A program made the translations under genes and the position numbers. Below, one piece after another: positions 13,799 to 22,114 of a DNA stretch of 35,937 nt (positions within the stretch are counted from its first letter, which is position 1; every line of letters starts with the position of its first letter). This DNA is from Verrucomicrobiota bacterium (GTDB taxonomy: Bacteria > Verrucomicrobiota > Verrucomicrobiia > Limisphaerales > UBA11358): positions 1 to 35,937 of the forward strand of contig JAGWMQ010000022.1 in assembly GCA_028873125.1 (NCBI GenBank), read 5' to 3'. The notes below the pieces were generated by a model. The model ran no database searches, had not been told where the DNA came from, and was given only the letters and a program-made list of their open reading frames with translations.

Positions 13799-15358
13799 AT
13801 GATGACCAAACGGTTTTACATCACCACGGCGATTGATTATGTCAACGGTCAGCCGCACCTCGGCCATGCCTACGAGAAAATCGTCGCGGACGTGATCGCG
13901 CGCGCGCAGCGCAGCCTGGGCCGCGAGGTTTTTTTCCTGACCGGGCTTGACGAACACGGCCAGAAGGTCCAGCAGGCCGCGCAAGCCGAAGGCAGGTCGC
14001 CCCAGGCTTACTGCGACGCGCTCGCCGCCGACTGGCAGGCCTTCGCCCAAAAACTGGAACTGACGAACGACGATTTCGTCCGCACCACCGAGCCGCGGCA
14101 CAAGACGATCGTCCAGGCGATCTTGTCGAAGCTGCATGCCGGCTGACATTTTTACAAGGCCGGCTACAAGGGCTTCTTTTCCGTCAAGGAGGAGAGCTTT
14201 TTGACGGACCGAGACCGGCGGGCGGACGGCACATTCGACCCGGCCTACGGCGAGGTGGTTGAACTCGAGGAGGAAAATTACTATTTCAAACTCAAGGACC
14301 ACCAGGCGTGGCTCATCGAATTCATCGAAACAAATCCGTCCTTCGTGCAGCCCGACTATCGGCGCAACGAGGTTCTCGGCTTTCTCAAGAACAACGAACT
14401 CGAGGATTTGTGCGTCTCGCGTCCGGCCGCGCGTCTGAACTGGGGCATCCCGATCCCGTTCGACACGAATTTTGTCACCTACGTCTGGTTCGACGCGCTG
14501 GTGAACTACATCAGCATGGCGGCGGCGCACGGGGATGAAAATGTCTTGTCCGCACTCAATCTTCCGTCCGCCACCCGGCCGCAGCGGCTCTCCCTGTGGC
14601 CGGCGGACGTTCACGTCATTGGCAAGGACATTTTGAAATTTCACGCCGTTTACTGGCCCATCATGCTCAGGGCAATGGAGCTGCCCCCGCCGAAGCAAAT
14701 CCTGGTTCACGGCTGGTGGCAGAAGGACGGCGCGAAAATCAGCAAGAGCACTGGCAACATCGTCGAGCCGGGGGCGGTGATTGACGAATGGGGTCTGGAC
14801 GCCTTCCGCTTCTACGTCTTGCGCGAACTGGACATCGGCCCGGACGGCAACTGGACCGATGCCGGCTTCCGCGCGCGGTACTCCGCCGAACTGGCGAACG
14901 GACTGGGCAATCTGGTCAACCGCTCGCTCTCGATGCTAAAGCGTTACCGCAGCGGCATTGTCCCGGCGCCATCCGATGAACTCGCCGCCGCCGCCGCCAA
15001 GGCCGCGGAGGAAACCCGGGTCGCGCTCGGACAAAACCGGCTCCAGGCCGCGTTGCAGCACATCTGGTCGCTCGTCACCCGGGCCAACCAATACGTGGAC
15101 CAGACCGCGCCGTTCAAACTGGCCAAGGACCCGGCGCAGGCGCGGCGGCTGGACGACATTTTGTACAACCTGGCGGAGACCTGCCGCGTGCTGGCCGTTC
15201 TGCTCCGGCCGTTTCTGCCGGGAACGGCGGCGAAAATTTACACGCAGCTTGGTTTGAATGAGAAACCGGATCGCTGTTCCGAAGCGGCTTGGGGCAACTT
15301 AAAATCCGGTCATCACATCGGCGAACCCGCGCCGCTCTTTCCGCGGAAGGAAGTCTGA
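13799..15358 (+). pseudogene. metG: Methionyl-tRNA synthetase interrupted by an in-frame TGA
   Basis: The full reading is 520 codons. The N-terminal part begins MMTKRFYITTAIDYVNGQPHLGH (split here by the HIGH-type motif PHLGH, residues 19-23) and continues through LTGLDEHGQK. The downstream part includes YVWFDALVNY and the KISKS motif (codons 313-317), as in class I MetRS without a zinc knuckle. Codon 116 is TGA (14144-14146), in the region LHAG-stop-HFYKAGYKGFFSV, with conserved MetRS sequence in the same frame on both sides. There is no frameshift. A single base change would restore Trp (TGG) or Gly (GGA). TGA ends several other genes in the window, so it is a normal stop here. Options are a sequencing error, a true pseudogene with another copy elsewhere, readthrough, or reinitiation (a TTG at 14201). 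The start ATG at 13799 is followed by a second ATG. Confidence 0.85.
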
Positions 15359-15362
15359 TGAG

Positions 15363-15395
15363 CCGGACCGGTTCGGGTTCCTCCCGGTTTTCCGG
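15363..15395. terminator. Imperfect hairpin between convergent metG and ftsZ
   Basis: CCGG 15363-15366 pairs with CCGG 15392-15395, and ACCGG 15367-15371 pairs with CCGGT 15384-15388, with three unpaired T between them. It lies in the 61-base gap between two converging genes, which suggests a bidirectional terminator. No long T-run follows on either side. Confidence 0.35.
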
Positions 15396-15419
15396 AATTG
15401 AGCGGTGCCTGTCCACCCA

Positions 15420-16724
15420 TCAGTTCAACAGGACGCCGCGGCGGATGAAGGTCGGTATGTCGAGGTCCTCGCCCTTGTGAATCGTCGGCTCGCTCTTGTC
15501 GAACCGCCCTTTGGAGACGATCGCCAGCGGTAGTTGCGCCTGGAGCATCTTCGCCTTGTCCCGGCGCCCGCGTCCGGCGGCGTGGGGCGCCGCCAGCGGG
15601 CCGCGCGAGCCTGAAACCAGCGGCTGGTCGGCCGGAAGTCCGGGGGCGCGCCGCCGCCTTGAAGGCACGGGTGTTTCCGGGCCCATGACCGGCGCGGGCG
15701 GGTTGCTTTCCGGTGCCACGGCCGGGTTTCCGGCAACCGCCTGAGTTGCCGCCATCACCGTCACCGACAGCCGGTTTTTCATCCCCGGGTCAACCGCCGC
15801 GCCCATCACGATCTGGGCGCGGCCGCACTGGCGGCCGATCTGTTCCATCACGCGATTGACCTCGGCCATCGTCAAATCCTTGCCCCCGAGCAGGCTTACG
15901 AGGACAGTGTCCGACTCCGCCAGGGCGCGACCATCGTCCAGCAACGGATGTTTGAGCAGCTTCTCGACCGTTTCGCGCGAGCGCGCCGGGCCCGCGGCTT
16001 CGACACAGGCAAAGGCGCTCTCAGCGTGGCGTCCGCAAAGGAGCGCCCGCACGTCATCGAAATGAACCTGGATGAGGCCGGGCCGGGTGAGCAGGCGCCA
16101 CAGTCCACGAAGACCCTCGACCAGAAAACCGCCGGTGAGGTGGAAGGTGTCGAGCACACCTGTGTTTTCATCAATCAACTTGAACGCCTTCTGGTTCGGC
16201 AGGCAAATGACCCCGTCGGCGGCGGCCTTCAACTGCTCCAGGCTGTGCCGCGCCTGCGACTGGCGCCGGTTGCCTTCGCACCAAAACGGCAGGGTGACGA
16301 AGGCCAGGACCAGCGCGCCGGCTTCCTTGGCCGCGCGCGCCAGCACCGGACAGATGCCGCTGCCGGCGCCGCCGCCCAGGCCGGCGATGATGAAAACCAG
16401 GCCGGCGCCTTCGCAGGCATCCTGGAGCGTGGCAAACTGTTCCTCGGCCAGCGCCCGCCCGCGTTCCGGATCGCCGCCGGTGCCCAAGCCGCGCAGCAGC
16501 CTGGTTTCCAGATGGATTTTCACCGCCGCGGAGCACGCGGCGAGCGACGGGCCGTCCGTATTCACGGCGACAAAGCTCGCGCCGGAGAATTCGGCGCCGC
16601 TGATCGCGTCGAGCAGGCCCACGCCGGCGTTCCCGACGCCGAAGATTCTGGCCGCAGGGGGCGGCAAAGCGCCGGGCGCCGCCGCGGGATCTTGAAGTTT
16701 GGTTTTCATGGTTTTGGCAGGCAT
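15420..16724 (-). CDS. ftsZ: Divergent cell division protein FtsZ
   Basis: This is the tubulin-like GTPase that forms the division ring. At 434 residues it is a normal length, but key motifs are altered. The tubulin signature GGGTGTG reads GGGAGSG (residues 117-123). The T7 catalytic loop, N-x-D-x-x-D in E. coli FtsZ, reads Q219-V-H221-F-D-D224, so the Asn and the first Asp are replaced while the second Asp is kept. Recognisable elements include GNAGVG near 31, NTDGPSL near 55, GLGTGGDPERGR, PFWCEGNRR and LPNQ. The C-terminal peptide LDIPTFIRR, which binds FtsA, is well conserved after a long Pro/Arg-rich linker. The start is ATG 16724, five bases after the ftsA stop; ATG 16709 is an alternative. 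It is the last gene of the dcw cluster. Confidence 0.88.
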   Translation of the reverse strand: MPAKTMKTKLQDPAAAPGALPPPAARIFGVGNAGVGLLDAISGAEFSGASFVAVNTDGPSLAACSAAVKIHLETRLLRGLGTGGDPERGRALAEEQFATLQDACEGAGLVFIIAGLGGGAGSGICPVLARAAKEAGALVLAFVTLPFWCEGNRRQSQARHSLEQLKAAADGVICLPNQKAFKLIDENTGVLDTFHLTGGFLVEGLRGLWRLLTRPGLIQVHFDDVRALLCGRHAESAFACVEAAGPARSRETVEKLLKHPLLDDGRALAESDTVLVSLLGGKDLTMAEVNRVMEQIGRQCGRAQIVMGAAVDPGMKNRLSVTVMAATQAVAGNPAVAPESNPPAPVMGPETPVPSRRRRAPGLPADQPLVSGSRGPLAAPHAAGRGRRDKAKMLQAQLPLAIVSKGRFDKSEPTIHKGEDLDIPTFIRRGVLLN

Positions 16725-16729
16725 TCCCG

Positions 16730-17953
16730 TTACGGCCGTTGCAACAATTTTCCAAATACGCCCTTGAGGCCGCGCGTGAGGGGCGATTTGCCTTCGCGCC
16801 GGCGGGTTTTGAAGGAGCCGAATTTGGCCAGGCCGATGGCGGTGATGAATTCCGGCTGGTCGAGGGCGGATTTGAGGCCGCTGATGGAATTGGTCCGGCC
16901 CAGGATGACGGGCATTTGAAACATCCGCTCCGCGAGAGAAGCCATCTGCGGAACGCGCGCGCCGCCGCCGCACAGGAAAACGCCCGCCCGCAGATAATCG
17001 AACAGTCCCGCCTGTTCCAAATCCTGCGCGATGAGCTGGAAGATTTCCTCGAACCGCAGCGACATGATCTGCCGCAGATGCTCGAGGTTGATGGTTTTAA
17101 TGGGCAGCCCCAGCTCGTTGGTGAGGGTGAGGGTCTGGTCCTTGACCGCATCGTCCACGAGCGCCGCGCCGTGTTCGAGTTTCAATTTTTCGGCGCGGCT
17201 CAACGGCACTTTCAAGCCGTAAGCCAGGTCGTTGGAAACATGGTCGCCGCCGACCGCCAGCACACCGGTGTGCTTGATGACTCCGTCGGCATAAACCACG
17301 TAATCGGTCGTGCCGCCGCCGATGTCAATGACCAGAGCGCCCAATTCCTTCTGCTCGGCGGTCAGCAGGGCGAGCGACGAGGCCAGGCCGTTGAAGACAA
17401 TGTCATCCACCTCCAGTTGCAAACCCTTGACCAGGCGGATGGCATTCTGCAGACGGTTGGTATTGCCGTGAACCACGTGGACGTCCACCTCCAGGCGGGA
17501 GCCCAGCATTCCGACGGGATTGGTCACGCCGTCCTGGCCGTCCACGAAGAAATGCTGGCGGATGGCATGCACCACGTTGTTCTCGGTCGGGAGGTTGATG
17601 GCCTTGGCGTTTTTGACCACGTCCTGAACGTCGTCCTCGGAAATTTCGCGGTCGGCCGAAACCACCGGATGAACGCCGCGGTTGTTGAAGCCGCGGACGT
17701 GGCCCCCGGTCACGCCCAGGTACACGCTGCGGATTTCCACGTCGGCCATCTGCTCGGCTTCGACGATGGCGTTCCGCACGTCCTCCTCGGCCTGCGCCGG
17801 ATCCACGACCTCGCCCTTCCGCACCCCGCGCGAGCGCGACTGGCCCAGGCCGATGATGTTGAGCGCCCCGTCGGCGCCCTGCTCGCCCACGGCGGCGCAG
17901 ACCTTCGAGGTGCCAATCTCCAGACCGACGATCAGGTTCGAGTCGTCAAACAT
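16730..17953 (-). CDS. ftsA: Cell division protein FtsA
   Basis: This 407-residue actin-like ATPase tethers FtsZ to the membrane. It has GLEIGTSKV near residue 10 (phosphate 1), the GVTGGHV and SADREISEDDV region of the 1C domain, IDIGGGTTDYVVY (phosphate 2), LAVGGDHVSNDLA, and FLCGGGARVPQ (adenosine motif). A basic C-terminus (TRGLKGVFGKLLQ) is the likely amphipathic membrane-targeting helix. The ATG at 17953 has a strong Shine-Dalgarno sequence (GGGAGGA, five to six bases upstream) and overlaps the ftsQ stop by eight bases. Confidence 0.96.
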   Translation of the reverse strand: MFDDSNLIVGLEIGTSKVCAAVGEQGADGALNIIGLGQSRSRGVRKGEVVDPAQAEEDVRNAIVEAEQMADVEIRSVYLGVTGGHVRGFNNRGVHPVVSADREISEDDVQDVVKNAKAINLPTENNVVHAIRQHFFVDGQDGVTNPVGMLGSRLEVDVHVVHGNTNRLQNAIRLVKGLQLEVDDIVFNGLASSLALLTAEQKELGALVIDIGGGTTDYVVYADGVIKHTGVLAVGGDHVSNDLAYGLKVPLSRAEKLKLEHGAALVDDAVKDQTLTLTNELGLPIKTINLEHLRQIMSLRFEEIFQLIAQDLEQAGLFDYLRAGVFLCGGGARVPQMASLAERMFQMPVILGRTNSISGLKSALDQPEFITAIGLAKFGSFKTRRREGKSPLTRGLKGVFGKLLQRP

Positions 17954-18911
17954 TTTTCCTCCCGTTGTGTGCGGACGTTTCCCGGCTGGGTGGCGCCGCG
18001 GGGGTGGCGCGGATGTCCATCCAGCGCACCGGCACGTTGTTGGACACGGACAGGTCCGCCAGGGCAATGGCCTTGTTCATCTGCCGTCCCAAATCGTAAA
18101 TCTCGCGCCAGCGGCGCAGTTGCCGGTTCAGGTGTTCCAGGCCAAAGGTGATCCGGCTGCCGCGGCCCGTGGACAGGACGAGGACTTCGGGCGACGACAC
18201 GTCAATGCTCCGCACTTCCGTCAGCCCCGCCATCGGCGAATGTCCGAACGCGACGAGGAACCGCAGCGCCGCCTGCGCCTGGGATGATTCCACCTGATGA
18301 CCGGGTTGCAATTGATAGACGTTCACGCCGGTGAGGACCGGCAATTGCGGGTTGACCTGCGACAGGGGAACTAGGCACCGGCGCGGGTCCAGCGGCTGCA
18401 TCACAAAACCATCGGCGTCCAGTTGAAAAACCGAAACGACGAGGCTGCCGGCGCCCACGGCGCGCGGCACGTCCACCTGCGCAACCGGCACGCGCTCGGC
18501 CACGCGAATTCTCAACGTGTGCGGCAGGATCCGCTCCACGGACACCGAACGGATCGTGGAAACGAGTTCCAGATTGCGTTTGACGGCCGCCAGGTCCAGC
18601 GCGATGAGATTGGCGCCCGGTCGGACGCCCGACCAGCGGCGCAACAGGTCGGGCGCAATCGCGCCGTTGGTTTGCACCTCCACACGCTGCACGGCAAACT
18701 CGGGGTTGTCATAGACAAACGCATCCAGCGCCCACTCGCCAGTCCGCCAAAGCAGGTACAGCCCGAACACCGTGCCGGCCGTGACGCCCAGGGCCGTCGT
18801 CGCCAGCCGCAGGCGCATCGCGCGCGCCCGGTCGGAACGCAGCTTCACGTCGAGCACGCGCCCGCGATTCAACCGCCGGTTTTTTTTCTCGCGCTTAAAC
18901 CGCATGTCCAT
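17946..18911 (-). CDS. ftsQ: Cell division protein FtsQ/DivIB
   Basis: This 321-residue bitopic membrane protein links early and late divisome proteins. A basic cytoplasmic N-terminus (KREKKNRRLNRGR) leads to one membrane helix at about residues 35-57. A POTRA domain follows (FAVQRVEVQTNGAI, LDLAAVKRNLELVSTIRSVSVERILPHTLRIRVAER), and then the FtsQ beta domain. Verrucomicrobial FtsQ is weakly conserved, so the call rests on topology, the POTRA pattern and the position before ftsA. The start ATG 18911 has a GAGG sequence upstream; ATG 18905 is possible. Confidence 0.87.
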   Translation of the reverse strand: MDMRFKREKKNRRLNRGRVLDVKLRSDRARAMRLRLATTALGVTAGTVFGLYLLWRTGEWALDAFVYDNPEFAVQRVEVQTNGAIAPDLLRRWSGVRPGANLIALDLAAVKRNLELVSTIRSVSVERILPHTLRIRVAERVPVAQVDVPRAVGAGSLVVSVFQLDADGFVMQPLDPRRCLVPLSQVNPQLPVLTGVNVYQLQPGHQVESSQAQAALRFLVAFGHSPMAGLTEVRSIDVSSPEVLVLSTGRGSRITFGLEHLNRQLRRWREIYDLGRQMNKAIALADLSVSNNVPVRWMDIRATPAAPPSRETSAHNGRKNV

Positions 18912-18946
18912 TCACCCTCATGAGAACGCAAAATTGCGTGGCCGAT

Positions 18947-19912
18947 TCAAACCAGCGCGGACGTCACTGTTTCTTGATTTCCTTCGCGTTCTTCGCCTGC
19001 CTTCGCGGTGCCTTTTCGCTTCAATGCCAGGTCAATCATCCGCTGGCAAAGTTCCTCATAACCCATCCCCGCCGCCGCCGCGGCCTTTGGCAACAAACTC
19101 GTCGCGGTCATGCCCGGCAGGGTGTTGACCTCCAGCACGACCGGGGCGCCGTCGGCGCGCACCATCACGTCCACCCGCGCGTAATCGCGGCCACCGACGG
19201 CCCGAAAGGCGCCGAGGGCGACCGCCTGAATTTTTTGGGTCGTGGCGCGGTCAAAATCCGCCGGGCAGAAATATTCCGTTCGGCCCGCGGTGTACTTGTT
19301 GTGGTAATCGTAACCGCCCGTTCTGGGCCGCACCTCGACCACCGGCAGCGGACGGTCGTCCAAAATGCCCACGGTCGCTTCGCGCCCGACGATTTTTTCC
19401 TCGGCCAAAACCTGCGAATCAAATTTGAAGGCCTCCGCCAGCGCGTCGTGCCAGTCCTCGACGCGTGCGACAAATCGCAGCCCGACGCTCGATCCCTGGC
19501 GCACCGGCTTGACGACCAGGGGCGGCTGAAATTGTTTCGGAAAGGGCGTCTGCGCCGAATCCACCACCACGAATTCCGCCGTCGGCACGCCGGCCTCGAT
19601 GCACCTTCGCTTGGTCAGCACCTTGTCGAACGCGAGGCGGCTGGCCGCGGCGTCGCAACCGGTGTAGATGACGCCGAGTTTCTCGAGCTTCCCCTGGACC
19701 GTGCCGTCCTCGCCGAAGGTGCCGTGCAGCGCGAGAAAAACCGCGTCTGTTTTTTCCGGCAAATTGAATTCGCCGTTTTCGGGATCCACTTCAAACACCT
19801 CGTGCCCGAGTGAACGCAAGGCCCCGGCCACCGCCGCGCCGGTGCGCAGCGACACCTCGCGCTCGGCGCTCGGGCCGCCCAGCATGACGACTACGGTCAG
19901 TTTTTTGCGCAT
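18947..19912 (-). CDS. ddl: D-alanine--D-alanine ligase
   Basis: The 321-residue ATP-grasp enzyme makes the D-Ala-D-Ala dipeptide that MurF later adds. The motifs are LGGPSAEREVSL at the N-terminus (the catalytic Glu), ALHGTFGEDG, VVKPVRQGSSVG (ATP-binding), the flexible omega-loop region near YDYHNKYTAG, and the metal-binding EVNTLPGMT. I chose ATG 19912 (MRKKLTVVVMLGG), 13 bases after the murB stop; the longer in-frame start at 19966 would lie inside murB. The last 24 or so residues (TAKAGEEREG and beyond) are charged and unlike the family, and their DNA contains repeated GCGAAGG-type words. Confidence 0.96.
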   Translation of the reverse strand: MRKKLTVVVMLGGPSAEREVSLRTGAAVAGALRSLGHEVFEVDPENGEFNLPEKTDAVFLALHGTFGEDGTVQGKLEKLGVIYTGCDAAASRLAFDKVLTKRRCIEAGVPTAEFVVVDSAQTPFPKQFQPPLVVKPVRQGSSVGLRFVARVEDWHDALAEAFKFDSQVLAEEKIVGREATVGILDDRPLPVVEVRPRTGGYDYHNKYTAGRTEYFCPADFDRATTQKIQAVALGAFRAVGGRDYARVDVMVRADGAPVVLEVNTLPGMTATSLLPKAAAAAGMGYEELCQRMIDLALKRKGTAKAGEEREGNQETVTSALV

Positions 19913-19925
19913 CAGATCGCCCGCT

Positions 19926-20876
19926 TCAATCTTCCCCGACGATTTCCACCTCGGTTTCGAGATCAATGCCGCGTCCGGCCTTGGCTTTCGCCTTCAAAAG
20001 CCCGATCAATTTCAACACGTCCTGCGCCGTGGCCGAGCCATCGTTGACGATGAAATTGCCGTGTTCGGCGGACACCGACGCGCCGCCCACGCAGGCGCCT
20101 TTGAGGCCCAGTTCGTCCACCAACCGGCCGGCGGGAATCGTTTTGGGATTCTTGAAAATGCAGCCGGCGCTCGGCGCGGCCGGTTGCGATGCCCAGCGTT
20201 TCTCGCCGTAGGCCTTCATGCGCCGCTCGATAACGTCCCGCGGCGCGGTGGTGAGCTTGAAGACCGCGCCCAGCGCGATGTGATCCTTCAAGGTCGCGCA
20301 ACTGCGATAGGTCACCGCCATTTCCCGCGGCGCCATCTCCCGCGTGTTGCCGCCCTCATCCATGATCCGGAGCGATTCGACGGCATCGAACGTTTCGCCG
20401 CCCATCGCGCCGGCGTTCATGCGGAGCGCGCCGCCGACGGTGCCGGGAATGCCTTCCAGAAATTCCACGCCGCTCAAGCCGTGGCGCTTGGCCTCGAGGG
20501 CGACATTTTTCACCCTCGCGCCGGCGCCGCACCGCAATGTTTCCCCGACGATTTCAATCCGGCTGAACGGCGGCTGCGCGAGGCAAACCACCACGCCGCG
20601 AAAACCGCCGTCGCGCACCAGCAGATTCGAGCCGCGGCCAAGGACAAGCATTTTGATCGCCCGCTCGCGGCAGAATCTCACCATGCCGGCCAGGTCGTCC
20701 TCGTTCGCCGGTTCGACGTAAACATCGGCCGGCCCGCCGACGCGCAGGGTCGTGTGCCGGGCCAGCGGCTCATCGCGGCGGATGACCGTCGCCGGTGATA
20801 CGCGCGAGGCCAGTTCCCGGGCGGTGCGTTCGTGGTCTGCCGCCGGACCTTGCCGCATGTCGGTGACGGACATCAT
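19926..20876 (-). CDS. murB: UDP-N-acetylenolpyruvoylglucosamine reductase MurB
   Basis: This FAD-dependent enzyme reduces UDP-GlcNAc-enolpyruvate to UDP-MurNAc. It is 316 residues, with the FAD-binding stretch HTTLRVGGPAD (41-51), LVLGRGSNLLV, GIPGTVGGALRMNAGA, the catalytic VTYRSC segment (Y190, R191), and the C-terminal Glu at 271 (SAEHGNF). The proton-donor position, Ser in E. coli, is Cys239 in SAGCIFKNP, as in many other MurB proteins. The start ATG overlaps the murG stop (ATGA). Normally murC sits between murG and murB; it is missing here. Confidence 0.96.
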   Translation of the reverse strand: MMSVTDMRQGPAADHERTARELASRVSPATVIRRDEPLARHTTLRVGGPADVYVEPANEDDLAGMVRFCRERAIKMLVLGRGSNLLVRDGGFRGVVVCLAQPPFSRIEIVGETLRCGAGARVKNVALEAKRHGLSGVEFLEGIPGTVGGALRMNAGAMGGETFDAVESLRIMDEGGNTREMAPREMAVTYRSCATLKDHIALGAVFKLTTAPRDVIERRMKAYGEKRWASQPAAPSAGCIFKNPKTIPAGRLVDELGLKGACVGGASVSAEHGNFIVNDGSATAQDVLKLIGLLKAKAKAGRGIDLETEVEIVGED

Positions 20877-22114
20877 GCGATGAATTCCGGGCGGTTGACG
20901 CCAAAATTCTGCGATCGGGGCTTTGAGCGCCGTTCCGACGGGGCGTCGTCGGACGCGACACCGCCACGCCGGGCAGACACCCGGCGTTCGGATCGCCCGG
21001 TCCGCGCGATGGTATTCAGGATGTCTTCGGCAATCCACTCCGCCGCGTGCGGCGCGTGCCATTGCGCCAAGGCGGATTGCATTTGGGAACGCGCCGGTTC
21101 ATTTTCGACGAGTTCAACCAAAAGCTCCGCCACTTTGCCGGGATCGGCATTTTTTTGCTCGATTATCTTCGCCGCGCCGGAATTCCGGAACGCGAGGGCG
21201 TTGAAAAATTGATGGTTTTCAGCCGCCGCCGGGAACGGCACCAGCAGCGAGGGCAGGCGCAGCGCGGCGATCTCGGCCAGCGAGGACGCGCCGGCGCGGC
21301 TTACGGCGGCGGTCGCCGCGCCCAGCGCCAAATCCATTTCCGCCAAAAAGGGCCTGACGACGGCCTTCATTCCGCGCGCGGCGTAGCCGGCCCGGACGTT
21401 TTCAAAATCATTGGCGCCGGTGAGATGCAGCCATTGCCAGCCTTTCGCGGCCAGCCGCGGCAGGACGGACAGGACCATTTCGTTCAAACCGCTCGCCCCC
21501 TGGCTTCCGCCCACGATCAAAATGGTTGCGCGGTCGGGGCAGAGGCCCAGCGCGGCGCGGCAGTCCGCCGCGGACGCCGGTCGCCCGGCATCCCGGAAGA
21601 ATTGCGGACGAACCGGCGTGCCGGTGACGGAAATTTTTCTCGCGGGCAGCCGCGCCGCGGCTTCGGGAAAGCCGATGAAGGCTTCGTCCACGAAGCGTGC
21701 GAGAAACCGGTTGGCCCGTCCGGGAACGGTGTTCGATTCGTGCAGAAACGTTTTCGCGCCGCCCTCCTTGGCGGCCAGCACGGGCGAGGCGCTGGTGAAC
21801 CCGCCCATCGCCAACACCGCGTCGGGCCGGCGCGCTTTGAAAATTCCCCGCGCGGCGAAAAAGGATTTCCACAAACTGCGCGCGAAGGAAAAATAGTTCC
21901 GGTTTTGCAATCCGACCGCCGGCAGCGTGTAAATTTCCACATCCTGGGTGGTGGTCAGCGCCCGTTGATCAATGTCCTTGGGCGAGATGAGCAGGGCCAC
22001 GCGGCCGCGGCGGGTTTGAAGCTGGCCGGCGACGGCCAGTCCCGGAAAGAGATGCCCGCCCGTTCCGCCGCAGGCGATGGCGACGTAGGGCGTGCTGTCG
22101 GCGGAAGAGGTCAT
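20873..22114 (-). CDS. murG: UDP-GlcNAc:lipid I transferase MurG
   Basis: The 413-residue glycosyltransferase makes lipid II at the inner face of the membrane. It has the GGTGGHLFPG loop (residues 16-25), MGGFTSASP, HESNTVPGRANR, GGSQGASGLNE and the donor-binding SRAGASSLAEIAALRLPSLLVPFP with AAENHQ following. It overlaps ftsW by ATGA. The C-terminal 40 or so residues (from RTGRSERRVSARRGG onward) exceed the usual MurG end; their DNA contains a perfect 7-bp inverted repeat and looks like an acquired tail. Confidence 0.96.
   Translation of the reverse strand: MTSSADSTPYVAIACGGTGGHLFPGLAVAGQLQTRRGRVALLISPKDIDQRALTTTQDVEIYTLPAVGLQNRNYFSFARSLWKSFFAARGIFKARRPDAVLAMGGFTSASPVLAAKEGGAKTFLHESNTVPGRANRFLARFVDEAFIGFPEAAARLPARKISVTGTPVRPQFFRDAGRPASAADCRAALGLCPDRATILIVGGSQGASGLNEMVLSVLPRLAAKGWQWLHLTGANDFENVRAGYAARGMKAVVRPFLAEMDLALGAATAAVSRAGASSLAEIAALRLPSLLVPFPAAAENHQFFNALAFRNSGAAKIIEQKNADPGKVAELLVELVENEPARSQMQSALAQWHAPHAAEWIAEDILNTIARTGRSERRVSARRGGVASDDAPSERRSKPRSQNFGVNRPEFIA
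20967..20986. repeat. REP-like hairpin inside the murG 3' end
   Basis: CGCCGGG (20967-20973) and CCCGGCG (20980-20986) form a perfect seven-base stem around a six-base loop. It lies in the part of murG that codes for an Arg-rich C-terminal extension not expected in the family. It could be a short palindromic repeat captured in frame; a second copy is not evident in the window. Confidence 0.45.

Noticed and set aside
14144-14146. Selenocysteine or a changed genetic code at the metG TGA
   Set aside because: No known MetRS has Sec at this place, no selenocysteine machinery is in the window, and TGA is used as a normal stop by several other genes here (plsC, tyrA, queD region).
13160-14710. Long minus-strand reading through the metG region (516 codons)
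   Set aside because: Only its last 171 codons have a regulator look. The rest is antisense to conserved MetRS sequence and is a shadow in GC-rich DNA.
15420-16724. Bacterial tubulin (BtubA/BtubB) instead of FtsZ
   Set aside because: Gene position after ftsA, length and the conserved LDIPTFIRR C-terminal peptide mark it as FtsZ in spite of altered motifs.
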